A DNA stretch of 6,496 nucleotides. Origin: UKL13-2 sp031431435 (lineage in GTDB: Bacteria > Pseudomonadota > Gammaproteobacteria > Burkholderiales > Usitatibacteraceae). The stretch lies in NCBI GenBank assembly GCA_031431435.1, contig JANPDI010000213.1:1-6496 (forward strand), written 5' to 3'. The notes beneath the pieces are model-generated. The model searched no databases. It saw only the letters and a list, made by a program, of their open reading frames with translations, and was not told the origin of the DNA. Position 1 is the stretch's first letter; the number at the start of each line of letters is the position of its first letter. Both the position numbers and the translations under genes were made by a program. Positions 1 to 5,513 of the stretch are shown here, in pieces.

Positions 1-6
1 GACAAC

Positions 7-12
7 AAAGGG
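7..12 (+). promoter_or_regulatory. Candidate ribosome binding site of gspG
   Basis: The purine run AAAGGG precedes two consecutive ATG codons at 16 and 19. It lies 3 bases from the first and 6 bases from the second. The spacing favours the second ATG as the real start, which would shorten the leader peptide by one residue. The site is short and at the window edge, so the call is tentative. Confidence 0.45.
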
Positions 13-15
13 TAA

Positions 16-471
16 ATGATGTTCCTGCCACCAAAATTGCATCCTCGCGGTCAACGCGGCTTTACCTTGATGGAAATGCTGGTCGTGCTCGCCATTATCG
101 CGGCGATCATGGGGCTGCTCGGCCCGCGTCTGCTCGGTACACTCGACCGCGAAGCGCCCAAAATCGCCGCGACCCAGGCCAAACTATTGCGCAGTGCGGT
201 TGAAACGTTTCGCTTGGATGTTGGTCGTTATCCGACCACACAAGAGGGGCTGGCCGCACTGGTGACCAAACCATCCGATGCGGCCATTGCCGCACGCTGG
301 CGCGGCCCGTATTTGGATGGCGATATTCCGCTCGACCCGTGGAAGAACCCGTATCAATACAGCATCCCCGGCGCGGGCGGACAGCCGTTTGCGTTGTATT
401 CAATGGGAACGGACGGCAAACGCGGCGGTGAGGGCGACGCGGCTGACATTGGTATATTGCCGGCGAATTAA
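16..471 (+). CDS. gspG: Type II secretion system major pseudopilin GspG
   Basis: GspG is the main subunit of the inner-membrane-anchored pseudopilus that drives type II secretion. The 151-residue product has the class III signal expected: a short basic leader ending RGQRG, cleavage after Gly15, then FTLMEMLVVLAII with Glu at mature position 5, as prepilin peptidase substrates require. Residues 16-40 form the hydrophobic N-terminal helix. The globular part carries typical GspG features: RYPTTQEGLAAL (about 72-83), GPYLDG, DPWKNPYQY (about 108-116) and a C-terminal GTDGKRGGEGDAADI segment that in this family forms the calcium-binding loop. Length is normal. The start is ATG 16 or ATG 19. No gspH-like gene follows. 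The next gene is convergent, so gspG ends its cluster here. Whether gspE or gspF precede it cannot be seen. Another GspG-like pseudopilin outside a classical secretion operon is possible. Confidence 0.93.
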   Translation: MMFLPPKLHPRGQRGFTLMEMLVVLAIIAAIMGLLGPRLLGTLDREAPKIAATQAKLLRSAVETFRLDVGRYPTTQEGLAALVTKPSDAAIAARWRGPYLDGDIPLDPWKNPYQYSIPGAGGQPFALYSMGTDGKRGGEGDAADIGILPAN

Positions 472-520
472 CAGCGCGTGTTGAACGCGTGCAATAACCG
501 CCATCGATACGCGATCGGAC

Positions 521-608
521 CGCCATCGATACGGCATCAAACTTGGACCCCGGCCTACGCCGGGGAGACAGCTAATTGCGGTAACCGCTGACAGGTGATT
601 GCGGCAAG
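521..608. repeat. Repeat unit 1: short-loop hairpin, two tails
   Basis: Head 521-549. The hairpin arms are CCCCGGC 548-554 and GCCGGGG 559-565 around a 4-base CTAC loop. Two tail modules follow at 567-588 and 590-611, exactly 23 bases apart. The second tail overlaps the next head by three bases (CGC). The unit measures 88 bases, which is the 65-base minimal unit plus one 23-base tail. Confidence 0.85.
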
Positions 609-693
609 CGCCATCGAACCGCCATCGAACTTGGGCCTCGGCCCGGCGCAACCCTTGTGGTTGTACGCCGGGGAGACAGCTGATTGCGGTAAC
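609..693. repeat. Repeat unit 2: long-loop hairpin, one tail
   Basis: Head 609-637. The arms are CCTCGGC 636-642 (one T-G wobble) and GCCGGGG 667-673 around a 24-base loop. Inside the loop CAACC 649-653 can pair with GGTTG 659-663. The alternative arms CCCGGCG 642-648 and CGCCGGG 666-672 pair perfectly and give a longer stem with a TA bulge. One tail follows at 675-696. The unit measures 85 bases, the 65-base minimum plus a 20-base loop insertion. Confidence 0.85.
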
Positions 694-758
694 CGCCATC
701 AAAACGCCATCAAACTTGGACCCCGGCCTGCGCCGGGGAGACAGGTGATTGCGGCAGC
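694..758. repeat. Repeat unit 3: minimal 65-bp unit
   Basis: Head 694-722. The arms are CCCCGGC 721-727 and GCCGGGG 732-738 with a CTGC loop. A single tail lies at 740-761. This is the shortest unit, and the other three lengths equal it plus whole modules. Confidence 0.85.
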
Positions 759-892
759 CGCCATCGATATGGAATCGAACTTGGACCCCGGCCCGGCGCA
801 ACCCTTGTGGTTGTTCGCCGGGGAGACAGCTAATTGCGGTAAGCGCTGGCAGGTAATTGCGGCAACCTCTGACAGGTGATTGTGGCAACCGC
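759..892. repeat. Repeat unit 4: long-loop hairpin, three tails, ends at corB stop
   Basis: Head 759-787. The arms are CCCCGGC 786-792 and GCCGGGG 817-823 around a 24-base loop nearly identical to that of unit 2, with CAACC 799-803 able to pair with GGTTG 809-813. Three tails follow at 825, 848 and 871 with an exact 23-base period. The last tail ends at 892, and the corB stop codon (complement of 893-895) begins at the next base. Confidence 0.85.
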
Positions 893-2155
893 TTAACGTT
901 TCGGTAACCTGACCACTTTCACCTTGCGGTCCTCGGTCTGCAGAATCTCAATCGGGTATTCACCGATCTTGACTGCGGTGCCCGGCTCGGGAATTTCCTC
1001 AAGCATTTCGATCAATAAACCATTCATGGTCTTCGGGCCATCGAGTGGAAAGTTGTAACCGAGCTTGCGATTCAACACTCTGAGCGGACACGAGCCTTCG
1101 ACAATCACGCTGCCATCGGTTTCCTTGCGAAACATGCCCACGTTCATCGGTGACTGGCTGGTGAATTCACCGACAATTTCTTCCAGAATATCCTGCAGCG
1201 TCACCAAGCCCTGGATCTCACCGTATTCATCGACCACCAGCGCCATACGGCGTTGCTGCTCCTGAAAAAGTGTCAATTGTTGCAGCAACGGTGTCCCTAC
1301 CGGGATGTAATACGGTTCGCGCATGATTTCGCGCAGCGTTTCTTTCGAGAGCGGTTCTTTCTCAGAGGCGTTTAACACCTTGCGCGCGTGCACCAAGCCG
1401 ATTACGTTGGAAAGATCACCGTCATAAACCACAATGCGGGTGTGGTGTGACGACGCCAGCCCGGCGCGAATTGATTCGATCTTGTCATCGATATCGACGC
1501 CCTCGATGAGCGCGCGGGGCGTCATCGTGTCATCGACGGTCATACTTTCCAAGTCAAATAAATTGACCATGATGTTGTGGTGTTTTTTCGGGATGAACTG
1601 GCCGCCTTCAAGTACCAGCGTGCGCATTTCTTCCATCGACAGGTTTTGCGCGCCCTCGGCCACTGGCTTGATACGGAACAATTTCAGAATGCCGCGCACC
1701 AGAATATTGATGAACCACATCACGGGGGACGTGATGCGCACCAACGGCGTGAGGACATAACTGGCGATCAGCGCAAGACTCTCAGCAAAGCGCGCGCCGA
1801 ATACCTTCGGCAATATTTCGGCAAAAATCAGGATTGATAAAGATGCCGCGCCGGTGGCGATGCCCAACACATACTCGCCCTCACCAAACAAGCGACGACA
1901 AATTTCGGCGACAAGAATGGTGGTTGCGGCATTCAGCACCGTGTTACCGGCGAGGATAAACGACAATAGCTCTTCGGTCTTGTTGAGCAATGCCTGGGCA
2001 AGCCGTGCGCCACGTGAACCCTGCTTGACCAAATGCCGTAGCCGGTAACGGTTCAGCGACATCATGCAGGTTTCGGACATCGAGAAAAATCCGGAGCCGA
2101 TCAGCAGCATCGCCAGTGCACTGAACAGCCAGGACAGGGGGAAGTCGTCGGTCAT
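893..2155 (-). CDS. corB: CorB/YfjD-type CNNM-CBS membrane protein (HlyC/CorC family)
   Basis: This 420-residue inner-membrane protein belongs to the family linked to magnesium and cobalt transport or efflux. The substrate is inferred from relatives, not from this sequence. Domains in order: a CNNM/DUF21 transmembrane region (about 8-190) with the family signatures SGFFSMSETCMMSLNRYRLR (21-40) and FAEILPK (111-117); a CBS pair, with CBS1 near 207-265 (DDTMTPR, HHTRIVVYDG) and CBS2 near 275-335 (ALVVDEYGEIQGLVTLQDIL); then a CorC_HlyC C-terminal domain (about 345-417). Length and order are normal for the family. The ATG start is preceded by only a weak AGG-containing site about ten bases upstream. 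In E. coli yfjD follows ypjD directly. Here a toxin-antitoxin pair intervenes, with 112 bases between the antitoxin stop and this start. I see no strong separate promoter there, so corB may be read from ypjD or higBA transcripts. Confidence 0.92.
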   Translation of the reverse strand: MTDDFPLSWLFSALAMLLIGSGFFSMSETCMMSLNRYRLRHLVKQGSRGARLAQALLNKTEELLSFILAGNTVLNAATTILVAEICRRLFGEGEYVLGIATGAASLSILIFAEILPKVFGARFAESLALIASYVLTPLVRITSPVMWFINILVRGILKLFRIKPVAEGAQNLSMEEMRTLVLEGGQFIPKKHHNIMVNLFDLESMTVDDTMTPRALIEGVDIDDKIESIRAGLASSHHTRIVVYDGDLSNVIGLVHARKVLNASEKEPLSKETLREIMREPYYIPVGTPLLQQLTLFQEQQRRMALVVDEYGEIQGLVTLQDILEEIVGEFTSQSPMNVGMFRKETDGSVIVEGSCPLRVLNRKLGYNFPLDGPKTMNGLLIEMLEEIPEPGTAVKIGEYPIEILQTEDRKVKVVRLPKR

Positions 2156-2238
2156 CGCTTTGCCTGTTGAATCGTCATATCATCTCGCCCAAGCCGCCGT
2201 AAGCCGCAATGACAGAGGCACGGTTCATGGTCGAAGCC

Positions 2239-2257
2239 GGCGCGATGGTGCCGCGCC
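2239..2257 (-). terminator. Stem-loop just downstream of higA
   Basis: GGCGCG 2239-2244 and CGCGCC 2252-2257 form a perfect 6-bp stem with a 7-base loop, starting about ten bases past the higA stop on the minus strand. No T-run follows. It could weaken read-through from higBA into corB or protect the mRNA end, but it is not a classical intrinsic terminator. Confidence 0.25.
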
Positions 2258-2267
2258 AATGTCTTGA

Positions 2268-2567
2268 TCATGCCGCATAGGCGTGGATGCGGCGCTCAAT
2301 TTCCGGCCAACCGTTACGCTGGGCAACACGAAGATCGAAGTCGGACTGAAGTCCGAGCCAAATTTCAGGCGAAACCTTAAAAAATTTTCCCAGTCGCAAT
2401 GCTGTATCGGCGGTGATGCTTCTTTTTGCATTAACGATGGCACTGACGCGGTTTGGCGGGACATCGATACCCCGAGCCAATGCATTGATGCTGATGCCAA
2501 GCGGTCGCATAAAATCTTCCAGCAGGATTTCGCCGGGCGGAATGGGGTCAAGGTATTTTTTTGCCAT
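2268..2567 (-). CDS. higA: HigA-family antitoxin (XRE/HTH)
   Basis: This 99-residue helix-turn-helix protein matches the HigA/VapI antitoxin family: it neutralises the HigB toxin and represses its own operon. The N-terminus has the usual HigA opening, DPIPPGEILLEDFMRPLGIS (7-26). The HTH spans about 24-50, with ALARGIDVPPNRVSAIVNAK (29-48) containing both helices. The segment TALRLGKFFKVSPEIWLGLQ (55-74) is also typical, followed by a short charged C-terminal helix. The ATG is 8 bases after the higB stop, and AGGA overlapping that stop can serve as ribosome binding site, so the two are probably translated from one message. Toxin-first order is the hallmark of higBA. Nothing looks truncated. 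Confidence 0.92.
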   Translation of the reverse strand: MAKKYLDPIPPGEILLEDFMRPLGISINALARGIDVPPNRVSAIVNAKRSITADTALRLGKFFKVSPEIWLGLQSDFDLRVAQRNGWPEIERRIHAYAA

Positions 2568-2575
2568 GGTAGATC

Positions 2576-2854
2576 CTAGTGGTAATCGACAATTTCAACC
2601 GCGTATGGTCCAGCGGCGCTCCAATGAAAGCAGATGCGCCATTGGTCATTTACCCGAATGCTGTATTGCCCCGCCCGATTACCTTTCAACATTTCCAAAT
2701 GATTGCCCGGCGGCACTTTTAAATCAGCGAGCATCCGCGCCTGATGTAGATACAGCAACTTCCGCCGTGCGGCTCTTTCAATGGCGCGAAAACGGGGGAC
2801 GACCTCATCGTTAAACAGCGCTTCTGTGTCCTTAGACTTGAACGACTTGATCAT
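2576..2854 (-). CDS. higB: HigB-family toxin (RelE-like mRNA interferase)
   Basis: HigB toxins are RelE-fold ribonucleases that cut mRNA on the ribosome when the antitoxin is lost. The 92-residue product has the family opening MIKSFKSKDTEALF, a central NHLEMLKGNRAGQYSIRVND (51-70), the QWRICF strand (71-76) and the C-terminal VDYH. The residues placed like those important in Proteus HigB are present: Lys57, Arg73, Asp90, Tyr91 and His92. The toxin therefore looks intact and likely active. The ATG at 2854 has no recognisable Shine-Dalgarno sequence (the preceding bases read ACCCTTCACAA), which may hold toxin synthesis low. The gene is first in a two-gene operon with higA and sits behind its own promoter and operator candidate. 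Confidence 0.92.
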   Translation of the reverse strand: MIKSFKSKDTEALFNDEVVPRFRAIERAARRKLLYLHQARMLADLKVPPGNHLEMLKGNRAGQYSIRVNDQWRICFHWSAAGPYAVEIVDYH

Positions 2855-2864
2855 TTGTGAAGGG

Positions 2865-2889
2865 TATTACGTGTTACGTAATATGTCAA
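2865..2889 (-). promoter_or_regulatory. Candidate higBA promoter with inverted-repeat operator
   Basis: Read on the minus strand, a consensus -35 box TTGACA (complement of 2884-2889) is followed at once by a perfect inverted repeat, TATTACGT-AAC-ACGTAATA (complement of 2865-2883), which ends 10 bases before the higB ATG. The two 8-base arms match exactly around a 3-base spacer. The -10 box is unclear: TACCCT lies 17 bases after the -35 box but matches poorly. The position between the -35 box and the start codon fits a site for HigA autorepression. That role is inferred from the family. The palindrome itself is plain in the sequence. Confidence 0.65.
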
Positions 2890-2992
2890 GCCCCAAGGAC
2901 ACGGCCGGCTCTGTAGGCGTTGCGAAACCCGTAGCGGCGACGGCAATGGGGGAAGCGCGCGTGGGTTGGCGGAAACGTCACCTAGGGGCTGT

Positions 2993-3829
2993 TCAAACCC
3001 GCTTCAAAATCACTTCGAGTACAAACTTGCTACCGACGTACGACAGTAGCAGCATGACAAAACCAATCAATGTCCAGCGCACGGCAAGTCGGCCACGCCA
3101 ACCGGCAAACAGGTGTCCGGCCAACAGGCCGCCAAACACAAACCACGACATCACGGCAAACACGGTCTTGTGGGTGACGGCAAACGCTTTGCCAAACAGC
3201 GCCTCGGAAAAAAACACGCCGGACAGCAGTGTTGCGGTGAGCAAGGCAAAAGCTATCCAGAGCAACTGGAACATGATGCGCTCAATGCGCATCAATGGGG
3301 GCAAGCCCTCTGGACCGGCGGCAAAGGTGCCGGCCAACAATTGCCGTTGCAAAAACATGAGCAACAACGCGTGGCACGCCGCGACGGTAAAAAGTGCGTA
3401 GGCCATGACGGCGACCACCACATGCAGCCCAAAGGCGAAGTCAGTGGCGCCGTAGTCAACCACCCGTTTGGCCGGTAGCCACACTACCAGCGCCGCCGCC
3501 AACGCGCCGACCGGCGCCAGATAGAGCGTGGCCAGCCGCGTCAAACGGGTGTCATTGCCGACCGCAACGTAACTCACCAGGGTCAGCCAGACAATTAACG
3601 ATATCGCATGCGAGAAGCCGATGTTGATGCCGGGTGCCGTACCACCAAACAACGCCCAGCCGATGGCGACCGCGTGTACGGCCAAACCGGCCATTAAGGC
3701 ATTTTTTGGCCAGCCGTCTGCACCAACGGCAACACTTGCCCCGGCGTCACTCGCCCGACGCGCAGCGATCCACGCGCCCGCAGACGCGGCAAGGTAGATG
3801 AGGGCGGTGATAAAATTAAGATCTAGCAC
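2993..3829 (-). CDS. ypjD: YpjD-type inner membrane protein (CcsA-like cytochrome c assembly family)
   Basis: The 278-residue polytopic protein resembles E. coli YpjD (about 263 residues), which belongs to the CcsA/ResC-like cytochrome c assembly superfamily. A direct role in haem delivery is unproven for this branch, and some authors connect it with CorB-linked metal homeostasis. About eight hydrophobic segments can be seen near 5-22, 43-62, 74-92, 98-117, 134-160, 186-207, 223-243 and 253-273. The family landmark PPLMRIERIMF (177-187) and a loop GHLFAGWRGRLAV (238-250) match my recollection of YpjD. Histidines at 52, 74, 136, 153, 220 and 239 could include haem ligands. The start is GTG at 3829. 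No ATG lies in frame until codon 46, and I see no good Shine-Dalgarno site, so the exact start is uncertain. It is divergent from ffh and upstream of higBA and corB on the same strand. Confidence 0.87.
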   Translation of the reverse strand: MLDLNFITALIYLAASAGAWIAARRASDAGASVAVGADGWPKNALMAGLAVHAVAIGWALFGGTAPGINIGFSHAISLIVWLTLVSYVAVGNDTRLTRLATLYLAPVGALAAALVVWLPAKRVVDYGATDFAFGLHVVVAVMAYALFTVAACHALLLMFLQRQLLAGTFAAGPEGLPPLMRIERIMFQLLWIAFALLTATLLSGVFFSEALFGKAFAVTHKTVFAVMSWFVFGGLLAGHLFAGWRGRLAVRWTLIGFVMLLLSYVGSKFVLEVILKRV

Positions 3830-3913
3830 GTTATTGACTATTTTTTGACTGGTTGCTACGGTTGATTGCAGTTGGTATTTTGTGATGTTGGGTTACGACA
3901 AAACGCTTCTGAT

Positions 3914-4022
3914 CCGTCATCCCAGCGCCGGCTGGGAGGGGCTGGCCATATCGGGCCATCCAGTCCGGCCCAACACCGATTGTTACGACTGTGCTGGATC
4001 CCAGCCTGCGCTGGGATGACGG
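3914..4022. repeat. Inverted pair of REP-like hairpins (BIME/MITE-like, 109 bp)
   Basis: The left end starts CCGTCATCCCAGCGC (3914-3928), and the right end (4008-4022) is its perfect 15-base reverse complement. Over 24 bases the ends agree at 23 positions. Each end is also a hairpin by itself: CCCAGC 3921-3926 with GCTGGG 3931-3936, and CCCAGC 4000-4005 with GCTGGG 4010-4015, both with 4-base loops. The middle holds a further short pairing, GGGCC 3953-3957 with GGCCC 3967-3971. This is the form of a two-REP mosaic or a small MITE, of the CGTCATCCCAGC type widespread in proteobacterial intergenic regions. A minus-strand open frame across 3831-4091 is repeat-encoded and is not called. Outside the element the ffh-ypjD gap shows no confident promoter. 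Confidence 0.88.
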
Positions 4023-4114
4023 GATTAATTTAAGCGGTGTTTTCTCCACCGTTCGACATTGCCATAGTTTACCTGCACCACGGTTTTCCACACCAAATTT
4101 GAGCTGCCACCCCT

Positions 4115-5509
4115 ATGCTAGATAACCTCACCAACCGCCTGAACGGCATCGTCAAACAACTGCGCGGCCAGTCACGCCTGACCGAGGCCAACGTCGGCGA
4201 TGCCCTGCGCGACGTACGCATGGCGTTGCTGGAGGCGGACGTCGGCCTGCCGGTCGTCAAAGAGTTCATTTCACGCGTCAAGGAAAAAGCGCTCGGCGCG
4301 GAGGTGCTGCAAAGCCTCAGCCCCGGCCAAGCCCTGGTCGGCATTGTCCATCAAGAGCTGATTGCGCTGATGGGCGGCGCAATAGATGGCGGGCAATCCG
4401 GACAGCGACTGCCGGATCTCAACAAACTGCCGGTTAATCTATCGACCACGCCGCCGGCGATTATCATGATGGCCGGCCTGCAGGGCGCGGGTAAAACCAC
4501 CAGCGCCGGCAAGCTCGCCAAGCTGCTGCGTGAGCGCTTCAAAAAGAAAGTGCTGGTGGTGAGTGTGGACGTCTACCGCCCCGCCGCGATCGAGCAACTG
4601 CGCACACTGGCCAAGCAGGTCGGCGTGGATTTTTTTGAAAGCGACATTTCGCAAAGACCGGTCGATATTGCCGTTGCCGCCAGACAGTGGGCGAAAACAC
4701 ATTTTCATGATGTGCTGATTGTTGACACCGCCGGACGACTCGCCATTGACGACGCCATGATGGCGGAAATCAAGGCCATTCACGCGGCCGTCGAGCCGAT
4801 TGAAACGTTGTTTACCGTCGACGCCATGCAAGGCCAGGACGCCGTCAATGTCGCCAAGGCATTCAATGATGCGTTGCCACTGACCGGTGTGGTACTGACC
4901 AAATTGGATGGAGATTCACGCGGTGGCGCGGCGCTGTCGGTGCGGTATATCACCGGCAAACCAATCAAGCTGGTCGGTGTTTCGGAAAAAATGGACGGGC
5001 TGGAAGCGTTCTATCCGGAACGCATGGCGTCACGTATTCTGGGCATGGGTGACGTATTGTCGTTGGTCGAGGCCGCGCAGCAATCCGTCGATACTGTCGA
5101 TGCGCAAAAGCTCGCCGAAAAAATCAAGAAGGGCAAAAATTTCGACTTTGATGATTTCAAAATGCAGCTGGTGCAAATGCGCAAGATGGGCGGCATGAGT
5201 GCGCTCATGGATAAGCTGCCGGCCCAATTGACGCAGGCGGCCAATCAAGCACCCGACCTGCAGGAAAAACAACTGCGCCGCACCGAAGGCATTATCAATT
5301 CGATGACACCGTTGGAACGCCGCAAGCCGGATTTGCTGAAGGCATCACGCAAACGCCGCATTGCCGCCGGCGCGGGGGTATCGGTGCAGGAGGTGAATAA
5401 GCTTTTGACCCAATTCGAGCAAATGCAAAAGATGATGAAAATGATGAAGGGCGGCGGCATGGCGAAAATGATGCGTGGCATGAAGGGCATGATGCCGGGC
5501 ATGCGATAA
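4115..5509 (+). CDS. ffh: Signal recognition particle protein Ffh (SRP54 GTPase)
   Basis: Ffh binds 4.5S RNA and signal sequences of nascent inner-membrane proteins and hands ribosomes to FtsY through paired GTPases. The 464-residue product is full length. The N domain (1-100) contains DVRMALLEADV. The G domain (about 101-300) has the P-loop GLQGAGKTT (121-129), DVYRPAAIEQL (152-162), DTAGR (204-208) and TKLDGD (262-267). The methionine-rich M domain (about 330-464) has the RNA-binding SRKRRIAAGAG (411-421) and a tail of repeated MM/KMM/GMKGMM. Family members usually read GSG where this has GAG, a conservative change. The ATG at 4115 gives the normal N-terminus, MLDNLTNRLNGIVKQLRG. The upstream bases (GAGCTGCCACCCCT) lack a clear Shine-Dalgarno site. 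The gene is divergent from ypjD, as in E. coli. An amidase gene, not rpsP, follows four bases after its stop. Confidence 0.98.
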   Translation: MLDNLTNRLNGIVKQLRGQSRLTEANVGDALRDVRMALLEADVGLPVVKEFISRVKEKALGAEVLQSLSPGQALVGIVHQELIALMGGAIDGGQSGQRLPDLNKLPVNLSTTPPAIIMMAGLQGAGKTTSAGKLAKLLRERFKKKVLVVSVDVYRPAAIEQLRTLAKQVGVDFFESDISQRPVDIAVAARQWAKTHFHDVLIVDTAGRLAIDDAMMAEIKAIHAAVEPIETLFTVDAMQGQDAVNVAKAFNDALPLTGVVLTKLDGDSRGGAALSVRYITGKPIKLVGVSEKMDGLEAFYPERMASRILGMGDVLSLVEAAQQSVDTVDAQKLAEKIKKGKNFDFDDFKMQLVQMRKMGGMSALMDKLPAQLTQAANQAPDLQEKQLRRTEGIINSMTPLERRKPDLLKASRKRRIAAGAGVSVQEVNKLLTQFEQMQKMMKMMKGGGMAKMMRGMKGMMPGMR

Positions 5510-5513
5510 CAAT

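Larger units (their letters stand above)
489..892. repeat. Modular array of REP-like hairpin repeats between convergent genes
   Basis: This 404-bp block fills almost all of the gap between gspG and corB and has no credible gene. It contains four units, each with three parts. The head is 29 bases starting CGCCATCRA and ending ATCRAACTTGGRCC. The hairpin has stem CCCCGGC/GCCGGGG. The tail is 22 bases, GACAGSTRATTGCGG followed by YAACCGC or a close variant. Head starts are at 521, 609, 694 and 759. Tail copies are at 567, 590, 675, 740, 825, 848 and 871. A degenerate tail (about 489-500) and an extra head-like 22-mer (499-520) lead in. Open frames across the block on both strands are repeat-encoded and Pro/Arg/Gly-rich, so I do not call them genes. 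The hairpins might stop transcription from both sides, but none is followed by a T-run. Confidence 0.9.

Noticed and set aside
1..15. End of an upstream gene reading Asp-Asn-Lys-Gly-stop in frame with gspG
   Set aside because: Fifteen bases are too few to identify a gene, and other frames are equally possible.
400..888. Minus-strand open frame of 162 codons, and a plus-strand one at 595-879
   Set aside because: Both are made almost wholly of the repeated hairpin units and give periodic peptides such as SPRRRPGSKFDG. There is no start context or family resemblance.
489..892. CRISPR array
   Set aside because: Repeats are imperfect, spacing is uneven and composed of repeat modules instead of unique spacers, and no cas genes are in the window.
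2191..2217. Possible degenerate copy of the 23-base tail repeat near corB start
   Set aside because: Only about nine bases around CCGCAAT resemble the tail, not enough to claim relatedness.
2175..2228. Minus-strand 17-codon open frame between higA and corB
   Set aside because: Too short, without a ribosome binding site or recognisable product. Chance occurrence is likely.
2781..3401. Plus-strand open frame of 206 codons overlapping higB and ypjD
   Set aside because: It is antisense to two well-supported genes, has low-complexity content and resembles no family I know.
3831..4091. Minus-strand open frame of 86 codons
   Set aside because: Its central part is the translated REP pair (SSQRRLGSS and similar). 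It lies in the shared promoter region of ffh and ypjD.
4023..4114. ffh promoter
   Set aside because: Candidate boxes such as TTGCCA and TAGTTT do not have proper spacing or good matches, so no site is annotated.
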